Shown here: positions 18,901 through 30,900 of the stretch, one piece after another
How the letters are laid out: each line of letters begins with the position of its first letter
How positions within the stretch are numbered: position 1 is the stretch's first letter
NCBI GenBank assembly: GCA_028564705.1
Contig: JAPXFQ010001532.1
Location: forward strand, 496,001-560,000
Length of the DNA: 64,000 nucleotides
Source: Apricaphanius iberus
Lineage: Eukaryota > Chordata > Actinopteri > Cyprinodontiformes > Aphaniidae
Direction: 5' to 3'
Program-made: the position numbers and the translations under genes
The notes under the pieces: model-generated
Told to the model about the DNA's origin: nothing
What the model saw: only the letters and a program-made list of their open reading frames with translations
Databases searched by the model: none

Positions 18901-21900
18901 GAACAACAATGGCATACACCTGGAGGAGGTTTCCCCAAGTCCAGTGGACGGCTCTTGTCCTAAGCTCTTGGTGAATTCAGTACTAGTGGACAGTCCTAAC
19001 GATGGTTGCCTGTCGTCTCTTAGGGACACACAGGGGACTTGCAGTATCAACAGCCTTCAGGATCTGAAAAGAAGAAACGGCTCCCCTGCAGTAGGCCAAA
19101 GCAGAGAACTCATCTTGGGTGTAGAGCAGACTGGATCGGGGAATTCCAACGAGCTGATGGCAGCCAGTCCGCTGCAGGGCTGTTCCCCCATCTCAACATT
19201 CAGTTTTGAGCCCCTCAGCAGCCCAGAAGGACCAGTCATCATCCAAAACCTCCGCATCACAGGTACCATCACAGCCAAGGAACATCGCGGCACCGGCTCA
19301 CACCCCTACACGCTCTACACCATCAAAGTAAGTGACTTCACCCATGTCTCCGATGTAGTTCTCCCACTAATATGTATCATCTTCCAGTTGTTCGGTGATA
19401 GTCCCTGTTGTCAAAGCTGATCTACTTGGCTTTCTCTTGTCCCAATGAAACATATACGGGAAAATTCAGTTGATGAACAGGGGGATGCTTGTTCAAGATG
19501 ACAACAGTAGCTCTGATAACCACTGAGGCTGTGCAAGCTTCCATTTCTGACCATACAACACATTGCACTCTGAAGGAGATGGGCTCGATCAGTAAAGACT
19601 AATTCAGCTAGGAACAAGAAACTGAGGCCCCAGCTGGATAAGAACCAATAGGGAATAAAAAATGCTCTGAGGAATGTTCCCCACACCGTGTTTAATTTAT
19701 GTCATGGAGAATTTAATCAGCTCTGAAGGCAAAAGCAGGTCCAACCTGATAATAGTTAGGTGTCCCAAACAGAGTCAGGTGAGAGTAGATGTTAATGTCA
19801 CACCCTTCCCATCAGTGCTTTGACCACTGTCCCTCCAATTATTATCCCACCATCATTGTGTATTTCAGTGATTCAGCTTCTATAAACACATTAACCCTTA
19901 CCTTAACACGCAGTCCAAAGTGTGGCAGAAATGAGTGAAGCTGTTTTGGTTTGCAGTATGAGACATCGGTGGGCTGTGAGAACTCAGAAAGCATCCAGCC
20001 AGGCTCTGAGCTTGTAGAGTCCATACAGACAGCCTCAGAGAATCCAACGTCCATCCAACCGGTGGCATATCACATGGTCAACAGACGATACAGCGAGTTC
20101 CTGAACCTACAGACTCGAGTTGAAGAAAAAGCAGAACTGCGGAAACTCGTTAAAGGTGGGTATTACTGTCTTTGGTTCAGTTAACTTTTTTGGTATCAGA
20201 CCACTAGGACTATGAAAGATGCCTTACTGTTGGTCCAACACATGTTGTTGTTCATCATTCTTTTTGGGAGCGAGTTGGTTTCTACATCTCTGATGGTTGA
20301 GTATCTCTTGGAACCATAGCGGCTGATCCTGTTGGTGCTTCGGTGCCCAGGCACCATGGAAAATACTGCGTCCCACATTGGATTGATGGTAGAGTCTGTC
20401 TTACCAAGCATGAATGTCAGTTGCAATAGCCAATCAGCTCTTGAGTCTGTGACACTAACGTCAGCTTGAAGGCCTTATGTTGAAGGTGGCATATACGCAT
20501 CCTGTGATTGGATAAGCTCTGAGTCTGGAAGTCTGGACCTAAACCTGGAGATCCACTTGAGTGAATCTACACTCACAGCGACGTGGACATGTAGTCAGCA
20601 TCCATGCTTGGAACAGACAGCAGCTCGGCTGAACTGGTCACCTTTGGACCAGTGGTACAGGTTTATCTTAGGCAACCGGACGTTGAGTGTGCAGAGGTTA
20701 CTCAAGTTAAATAGAGAATCACATTTTAGGTTTAGACACAACCTTATAAGTGTGATCAACAAAAGTGAGGGCTTCTCTGAAAAATAGAAAACTTAGTGCC
20801 TGATCTGTCAAAGCTTTGTGCAGAGTGATGCGCCTGCTAAACCTCCAATTAGTGCTATTGCCTTTGATGAATATGCAATGTTGGCATTTCTGTCAGAAGG
20901 AGCAAAAAATTGGGAGGAGAACAGGCAAACACGTAGGCGTTCCACACACAGTGCGATTTATCAAACGGTTCAGATTTTATACAAAAGCCTGATGTAATTA
21001 ACTGTATATATCTAAACATTCAGGTAGATCCAAAGCTAATATTAGATTTTAATAATAAAAAGAAAAATGTCTTTTAGATAATTTATTCCTGTCCTGTAAA
21101 GTTCTGCAGACAATAGATTTTTGCACAAAGTTTGTGTTTCACCATTTATTTAGTATCACAAGCATCTAGTACAATGGGTGTGAATCTGATCAGATTAAAT
21201 CAAATCTTTGTAAAGTGATTCTGTTGGACCTGCTAAAACATTTTTTAAATGAATAGGTTCTACTGCAACTTGACATTTATTAAAGGCCATGATAAAGTGC
21301 CCTGCTTTTCAACAATATTAGTTGAATGTGGACATCTGAGGACTAAGTGAGCAGCCTTGTTCTGGACAAGCTGCAGATTGAATAAATCTGACTCTGGCAT
21401 ACTGTGTCTGCATGGAGCAGAGAGCAGCACATGTACACCACACACATTCAGTTTATTAATGACAAACGGAATGACAGTGCTCAAGTGCCTGTGGACCTCC
21501 AGGTTAGCTTATGCCATGGCGGGATAAAGGAGGCGTGGCTTCCAGGCAGGGTTACGTCTAAACTATTAGACAGAAGAGTCTGTGGTAAACGGAGAAAATA
21601 ATTGGACATAACTTGTTTTTATCCTGATTGAAGCCTGCTGCTTCACCGCCCCTGTGAACTCTCTGGCATTGCGGCAATATTGCGTTAATATTACCATCAA
21701 GCATGCTGGCGTAAAGGCCACAATATTCGTGCTTCGGCATGTTGCTATGGTGCATTCATAAGACACATTGTGACTGTGATAATAGCCTAATATGGCGCCA
21801 CGGTGTGTCTTTTGAAAAAACCTTGAGAACCATAGACTTGAGATGTTGGAAGTCTATGATGCATCTTTTTTTTGCCAAAGATGCATCATCAATCCACTGC

Positions 21901-24900
21901 ACCTATTCCTCCTCTCTCTGGCTGTGGCGCAGTGCAGGGGGCACAAAGTCCTCATTTAAATACTGCCCATTGTGCCTGTTATGAGTTGCACACACATTCT
22001 TAGTAGATCACCCACAAAAGACGGACAACCCAGTAAACCCAGCATTTTGATAAATCAGGCCGTTAGAGTAGCATACGATGCCAACAAAAACACGTATCAC
22101 AAGGATATTCCAAATCGGGGGATCAGTCCTGGTTCTCATTTAAATGCTTCTGTGATGAACAAATGTTTCTCTATAACAACACAGCACAGCCATGTCTGTT
22201 ATCCAGAAGGACTGATCAGAAGGAAGCTTTAGTGCAACTATGGCTATGAGTTGATGGGAGATGAAATGCTCCACCACTAAAAGTAAGGCGTGTTTCCACT
22301 ATCAGAACTTCAGGGTCATTTTACCGGGCATTCAAAGTATGCACAACACGGCTGTTTTCAGGGCCTTTTCAGGAACCAAGGCAGTACCCGTGGTGGTTGG
22401 CGGTGATGGTGGGCGGTGTATGTAGGAAAGGGGCGCCGGGCGGTAGCTGTGGTTAACTCACGCTGGTTGGTTGTAATTCTAATGGAAATGAGCAGACATC
22501 AAACAATCGGCCTTGTAAAATAAGAAGAGTTACTGGTAATGTCCCTGCCTTTTGGTCCTTATAAGTGATGTCGCTCACTGCAGAGAGAATCATAATCTAT
22601 GGATGTCTTAACTAATTCTTTAAAGGGCCGACAGATTTAATCCAGTGAGGTGTGGTCAGATTACCCTGAAGTTCCCAATGCTAGAAACGTGCCAATAGAC
22701 TTCCTTTACAGCATCTGAGGCATTGTCTCACTATGGTACAACAGTTGAGAAGACAAGCAAAATATCAACATTAAGATGTTTACTGTATGTTGCTACACCA
22801 AATAAAATGCCAGTAATATGACTTTTAGGTGTGAAAGGTCCGAAGAAAATCTTTCCAGACATGCCGTTTGGAAACATGGACAGTGACAAGATTGAGGCCA
22901 GGAAAGGACTCCTTGAAACCTTCTTAAAGGTAATTCTTGTTTGTAATTTTAATAAAAGACCGTTTGTCTCACTGTAACACACTAATAAATGCTATCTGTT
23001 TCTATCTCTGCAGCAACTGTGTGCCATCTCTGAGATAGCAAACAGTGAAGAGATGCAGGAGTTCCTTGCTCTCAACACAGATGCCAGGATTGCCTTTGTG
23101 AAGAAACCTTTCATTGTGTCACGCATAGACAAGGTTAACAGGCCGTTCACGCTGTCCTGGGACGTGTATGTGACCTACTGGTTACATAAGACTAGAGGGT
23201 GTTTGCTCATAATGATTCAAATCTTTTTTATCGATAGAACAGCCACTCTACTGCTGCTATGTGCTTTTGCTCCCTCCCTGCTGTTTGACAAGCAGAGGAA
23301 CAACAGCATTTATTCACAGATTTCAACATAAACAAAATTATTTTTCAAATCTAGTGCTCTGCAAACATAATTTCTTCAATTGAAGATGTTGGAAATGATT
23401 AGTTTTCTGGTCTTAAAACCATGTCAAAGGTGATTCCTGCATGGGATCATGCATCTGTTCTTTGGATGTATTCTTCCTGTTTCTATGAAACATGAGTGAG
23501 ATACAAAAAGAGATACAATTGAGCCTTTCTGTTTTTCATTTGTGTTCACCACTTCTTTTGTCTGTTTCTTGCTTCTTTCAGCCGCTTCCATTCATTGCTA
23601 CACCTGATCATCTCAGCGTATCCCTACCAACCTACCCTTCCCTCTACTGCCCCCAGTGGCTTTTATCCTCCCCTATCTGTTACATCTTTTCTCTTTATAT
23701 CTTCTATCTTAGCTCTAGCTCATTTTACTTGAGCCAATCTCCAAACCATATATCAGAACATCTCTCACTCATCACATAATGTTTCTTGCTTCTACTGACT
23801 CCAGTCTCTATTCCACCATCTTCCTACTGTTGCTACATACATTTCTTAAGCGCATGCTGCATAATTCCCTGTCATAGTCAGGCTTATGGACTGGACAGAA
23901 TAAGAACAGAATAAAAATATGCTTAATTCTCCCACCATTGGGAAATTCAGGTTGGAAGTTAGATGCATCCAGTCGTTGCTTCTTTCACTTATTTTTCATT
24001 TATGTATTTTGAAGTGGTGCACTGTTAGCATTCTTCCTTTTTATGTTGTCACAAAACTACAAGGCTTGCTGATTCATTGCAGCAAACATTTCCATCAGAA
24101 GGACTTAGCTACAGGCTGTTAGTCACTGAGGCTCAGTGTAGAATATGGAGACTTATGGAGACTTATGGAGACGTGTGAGGAATTTCTTATTCAAAGTTAA
24201 ATGAGTTAACGTCTTGTATAAACCATGAATTCAGAGGTCCGAGTTATCACACCTCAGACAGATTACACATTAACAACAGACTCATAAATCAAACTGACCA
24301 ATCAGAGGAAAGGGGCCTTTTTTACGTTTAACTCGGGTCCTAAGAGTTGAGAAGGAACGTATAAGGATGAACTTGGACAGCTTCTTTAGAAAGTAAGGAT
24401 GATAACCTTTGTTCCCAGAGAATACATATGATCCAGCAAAATCTTCACAAAATACTAACCTATTTATCTTTTATTTCAATAACTATGTGCATGCTTTAGT
24501 CTCACAGTTAGTGTTTTGCTAATATTTATCCAGCTACTTCAGGAAATCTATCAGTATGTTAGTGAAAACAGTTTGAGGCTGTGATTGCATATGGAGCATA
24601 TGTGCTTCCTTATTCATGTGTTTTATGTTTGCACATCTAGATTGTGGTAAATGCCATCGTAGATACCCTAAAGACAGCGTTTCCTCGCTCTGAACCTCAG
24701 AGCCCCACAGAGGATAACGAGTCGGAGGTGGATGGAGGGAGGATAGGAGCAGACAAGAGGAACAGGTAGGACAGTTCTTTAGTTCTGGATAGAATAGCAG
24801 ATACTGCTTTTAAAACCGGTGAATTTTCTTTTATTATTTTTTTTATCAGGCTTTAAAGGGGACATTCACTTTTTTCATTCATTCATTCAATCTGAATATA

Positions 24901-27900
24901 AGTTCCCCACACCTGTGTAACCCTGCCAACCAGTTCCATATAATTCTCGTTTGTAGCACACCTGCAGCCTAGCAACAAGATGGTTGGGCGTGGTCTGCAG
25001 CCGCTACATTGCATAAATATGTCAGAGCCTATGAAGAGCTCATTCTGAAAAGAAGTGAAACTGTCTAGATTAGAGCTGAATTAGAGAAAGTTTGTGCTAA
25101 GAACTACAAAAACATGTTTTGTACAGACCTTATTAGACCTGTTATAAGTTGTTTAAAAAGAGGAATATGTGTCCTTTAAGTAATTAATGTTGAAAGTTTC
25201 ATTTTTTTAAATGGTTTTACAGCACTTTCTAATGGTATCTGTGCAGACGCTTTCTAAATAAACTTTACTCACTGCTATAGGAAATTATTTCAAGATGAGT
25301 TGTGTTCAGCAATTTAGTAATTATTAGTAAAGGCATCCAGGAAATATGGCATAACACTTGGGATTCAGTGAAGAGACCGCAGTTGAAAAAAAGATGGATG
25401 TTTCAGCTACTGTGGTTAAGTGAAAGGCTGATCTTATTGTTGTTACGGCTGTAGACCGAAGAGTTCTGATAGAACACAGGCCGGCAGAACCACCATGTTA
25501 AAGGGAGAGAACAATGCCTGCAGAAGCCTTCCTGAATCACTCTCATCCTTATCTTCATCCCTGTTAAATTCTTCCATGACACGGAAAATGTTCACCAGGT
25601 GGACCTGCACACCACATTACACAGTGCATTGCAGTAGCATTCAGTCCCCCCGAACATTTTCAAGCTTTATCACGCTATTCTGCCCTTACTAAATTTGGGT
25701 AGGATTTCTAGCTTGGCAGACAGCTAACAGGTTCTTCAATAAACACCCAGGAAGCAGTAGGACGTTTAGGATGTTTTATCAGAAGCACTGTGAAACTGCA
25801 ATACAGAAATACAAATGTACATATTAATAAACTCGAATGGGTTGAATTTTTATTAACACAAGATTAACCTTTTTTCTTCGTAAGTTCCTATAAAAAACTC
25901 AAAAGAGTAAAGCATCAAATTTACCCATTAACCACACATGGTTATTTAGCGATTAGCATGAATGCTAACTTAACATTGAAAAACCCATTGACATGCTAAC
26001 GCGATTAGCATCGTACCCGTTTTTAACATGTTTCGCACAAATATGTTCTTCAAACGGTCTTTACTTATGGTTGTCATAAAAATGCAACTTTATCCATCAC
26101 TTACAGACATATGTTCCTCAGAGTTATGAATACAAAACGTGTAAAGATTATGAAAAGCGTTCAGCTTGCTTCAGGAAGTTGTTGCATGCATTAAGAGCTA
26201 CGGCAAGTCTGAAGAGACAAACAGCACGGTGCAGTGATTACTCTGCCCGCTTTCTTAAAGGAGCAAAACACTCCCCGCCTGGTATAATACAGTATACCAC
26301 TATATCTCCCTGAATAGAAGAACGACTTCTGAGATGGGTCTTGAATAAACTCTAGCCGAACCTCCTTGAACTACCCTAACCTCCACTTGACGAACTCTAC
26401 CATCTCGGCCGGGAAACGTATTGACTATCAGTCCCATAGGCCATTCATTCCGCCTGGCTCCCTTGTCTTTAAGGAGTACGACATCTCCAAGTTGTAAGTT
26501 GGGTTGACTTGTCTGCCATTTCCGTCTTGGTTGTAGTGTGACGAGGTATTCCTGTCGCCATTGTTTCCAGAAATGATCTGCAAGGTTCTGGACCTGCTTC
26601 CATTGACTCCGATAAAGATCCTTTAAGTCAAAGTATCCCAAAGGAGCGGTCAGTGAATCAGTTTTCTGTGTCAAAAGCATGGCAGGCGTGAGGACAGTAG
26701 GACTCTGTGGATCTGATGACACTGGGACTATTGGTCTCGCGTTCATTATAGCAACAACTTCAGCCAATAGCGTGACTAAGACCTCATGTGAGAGTTTGGG
26801 AGAATGCACCTTGAGTAACATGGCATCCAGAATTCGCCGAGCGACGCCTATCATTCTTTCCCATGCCCCACCCATGTGGGAAGAGTGAGGTACATTGAAG
26901 TTCCATGTACAGCCTTGTCCCTTAAGATAAGACTGAAGCTCTGCGTCTTGCGGTGTTATTCCTAGTTCTCTACAAGCACCGACAAAGTTAGTTCCACGGT
27001 CAGAACGAAAAAGCTTTGCTGGTCCTCTGATAGCAGTGAATCTCCTAAGAGCGTTTATGAAGCTTGATGTTGATAGAGACTCCACCACCTCTATGTGCAC
27101 TGCTCTTGTGACTAGACAGGTAAACAACACTGCCCAGCGTTTTCCTTCAGAAAGACCTCCTCTGGTGCGACGAGCACAAACGGTCCATGGACCAAACACG
27201 TCCATCCCGACATGAGTAAACGGAGGAACTTGGGTAACTCGATCGGCAGGTAGGTTGGACATTTTTTGTATTTCTGTCTCGCCTCTTAACTTCAAACAAG
27301 TGACGCATTTGTGTAAGACACTTGAAACCAGTCTCTTTCCTCCCAATATCCATAAACCGGCAGACCGAATGGCGCCTTCAGTGATTTGTCTGCCTTGGTG
27401 TGCGACGCGATCATGGTAATAACGTACCAGCAGTGTTGCAATGTGATGGAGTTTTGGAATGATTATGGGATGTTTCTCTTCCCAAGAAATTGCGGCAGAG
27501 GACAGGCGGCCGCCTATTCTCAACAAACCGTCAGTATCCATTATGGGATCAAGTTTTCTGAGATGACTGTATTTTGACACAATCTCTCCGTTGGATAGAT
27601 TTTTAAGTTCCTCTTTGAAGATTTCGTGTTGTACACAACGGATTATTACAGTCCTTGCCTGGGAGAGATTGTCCATCTTTGTTTCGACCAGAGTCTTGGA
27701 ACAGGATCTGACTTTCTGGATAAGTCTACCTACACCAAGAGTGAGTTGCTTCCAGCTGGAAAAGCGCTCAAATCTGTGGGAGCCAAGGTGAGTTTTGGAA
27801 ACGTTAGTAGCCAGGGTTGTAATCAGGGGACGTACGTCTGCGTCGACGTCCGGTTCCACAAGCTCAAAGACTTCCTCCTGAGACGAAGCAGCTTTATCTT

Positions 27901-30900
27901 CCTTTTTCAGAAAGGAGGGTCCGCTAAACCAGTTGGTTTCTTCCAAGAGAGTAGCTGGTATGTCTCGTGTGCCGTGATCTGCAGGATTGTGTCCTGTGTT
28001 GATATAGTGCCATTGTTCGGGACGTGTTGACTTTCGGATGCGTGTTACTCTGTTGGCAACATATACGTAAAACCTTCTGTTAGTGTTGTATATATAACCA
28101 AGCACTACTCTACTATCTGTGTAGAACTTAACTGTGTGCACCTTCATGTCCAACTCTTCCACTAATGAGTCTGCAAGCTCTACTGCTAGTACGGCTGCAC
28201 AAAGCTCCAGACGTGGTACAGTGTGGTATTGTTTTGGAGCCAATTTAGACTTCCCCATGCAGAATCCGACATGAATGTTTCCCTCCTTGTCAAACGTTCT
28301 GAGGTAGGCTACTGCGGAGATAAATATGGTGGAGGCATCAGAAAAGACACAAAGTTCCCTGGATTGCGTAGAGACTAAAGAAACGGGTAAGTATGACCGT
28401 GGAATCTGAAGCTGTTCGAGTGCGATGAGCGAATCTTTCCAGGTCTTCCACCTTGCCTCTTTTTCAGCAGGCAATGGGGCATCCCAGTCACAATACTCTG
28501 ATGAAAGTTCTCTGACGAGTGACTTCCCTTGTACTGTTATTGGAGCCACGAAGCCAAGTGGGTCGAACAGACTGTTGACTGTTGAGAGGACACCCCTGCG
28601 CGTAAATGGTTTCTCTTCTTTGGAGACGAGGAAGGTGAAGCTGTCGCTCTGAAGGTTCCAGTTGAGCCCTAAGCTTCTCTGTACAGGTAGAGGGTCTACT
28701 CCCAGTAGTAAACCTTTTAGCTCTTTAGCCCGTTCTTCAGGTGGGAACGCCTCCATCACGGCCTTGTGATTGGATGCTATTTTATGTAGTCGAATGTTTG
28801 ATGCTGCTAACATTTCTTTTGTTTCCTTTAGCACATGAATGGCAAGGTCACTAGTAGGAAATGAGGCCAAACCGTCATCCACGTAAAAGTCCCTCAATAC
28901 AAACTGGTTTGCCTCCAGGCCATATTCTTCTTTCTCTTGTAGAGCAGCTCTTCTTAAGCCATATATGGCGACCGCTGGAGAGGGGCTATTTCCAAATACG
29001 TGGACAGTCATGCGGTACTCTTCAACCTCTCTGGCAGGGTCGTTGTTCTGAAACCAGAGAAACCGCAGGTAATCGCGATGCTCCTCGCAGACCCGGAAGC
29101 AGTAGAACATCTGTTCTATGTCTGCTATTACAGCAACCGGTTCTTTACGGAAGCGAGTAAGTACCCCAAGGAGTGAGTTGTTTAAATCAGTGGTTGTTTA
29201 ATCAGAGTTGTTTAAATCAGGACCGCTCAAAAGGATGTCGTTCAGGGAAACACCATCATGCTTAGCACTGGAGTCGAATACAGCTCGAATCTGGCCTGGT
29301 TTGCGTGGATGGTAAACTCCAAAGATTGGCAAATACCAGCACTCTTGGTCTCGGGAAAGCAGAGGGGCTGGTTCGGCATGTCCCGATTCAAAGATTTTCT
29401 GCATGAACGTAAGCATGTGTTCTCTCATATCCTGACTTCTATCCATCCTTCGGCACAGTGACCTGAGACGGTTTTCTGCTTGTACTCTGTTGTTGGGAAG
29501 TTTGCGCCTTGGTTCTCTGAAGGGCAATGGAGCCACCCAACTGTTTGAGTTGTCCATAAACATCTTTTTGTCCATGATTTCCAGAAAGATCTTATCTTCC
29601 ACAGACATAGCAGGTTTATCATCCTGGGCCGTTTGCTGGAAGACTCCTTAACCAAGAAAATCTGTTTCACTGAACAGGTTATCAACATCTGCCAGATGTG
29701 CAACTCCAGGTTGAAGTACTTGAACCTCCACCTTCTCTTTGATGTGAAGCTTACTTGTACAAGGATCAAAAAGAGATGGACGGCCATTACTCAGTATGTT
29801 AGTCTTGTAGACATTGATGGAGTCTGGTTTGTGAGCTGACCCCAAACACCCTTCTCCTATGATAACCCAGCCCAGATCGAGGCGTTGGGCATAAGGTGCG
29901 TTATGAGGTCCGTTGCACTGCTGTCTGACTTTATGCACTCTTGGTACATCACGGCCGAGTAGGACGAGGATGGCTGCTGCGGGATTGAGTGGAGGGATCT
30001 TGCCCACAACGCTTTTAAGATGAGAATAGTGTTTGGCGATCTCTGGCGTGGGAATTTCCGACTTATCATCCGGCAACATATCACATTCGATCAGAGATGG
30101 GAGTGGGATCTGAGTCTTACCATCTAAAGACTCCATGACGAAGTTGTTAGCTCGCCGCCCTATGGTATCAACGACTCCTGAGCATGTCTTCAATGTGTAT
30201 GAAGCTGAACCTTCCTTGATGTCAAAGAGCTCAAAAAACTCACTTCTTGCCAAAGATTTGTTACTCTGCTCGTCGACAACAGCGTAGGTTTTCACAGCTC
30301 TTTCTCTGTGACCTACTGGGTAAACACTGACAAGACAGATTTTTGCACATGACCTTGTCCTGGAAGCAGTCCCGCATATATCTGTGCATTTGGATGAGAT
30401 GGCTAAAGACGCTCCTTCCCTTTGCTCCCCGCCTTGATCTTTCGCCATTACAGGGGCTCCTGTAGTCCACGGAGCTGGCCCCGGATGAAGTGCTGTTGGA
30501 TGACTATCACTACTACACTCTCTGCATTTAATGTTTTTGTCGCCGTTTTTGGCTAGGTGACTGGATGAAGCACAACATCTGTAACAGATGTTCTTGTCCT
30601 TAAGGTAAGTTTTTCTTTCATCCAAAGGTTTACTTCGGAAACCACGACACTTCCTTAGGGGATGTGGTTTGAGATGTAGGGGACACTGCTTGTCTAGGTC
30701 AATCTGTGCTTTTTCCGTAGAGTTGTCTTGATGGTTGTCGTTGTCTACTGAGACGTCCGTCCTCCTGACAGAAACTGATGTTTTGATGTTTTGTTTAAAG
30801 GGTCTTTCTGTTTTGTTCACGCTTGAACCAGTAAGAAGTGCAAAACTTGGGTCGTTCAGAATCTTGGCTTGGTCACAAACAAACTTTGCAAATACAGAGA

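Noticed and set aside
18140..19420. A 426-codon single-exon gene starting at an internal Met
   Set aside because: It is exon 3 of snx19; the true exon starts at the acceptor (18113) and ends at the donor (19327).
27386..28652. Several plus-strand frames within the BEL element
   Set aside because: They are shadows of the minus-strand pol gene.
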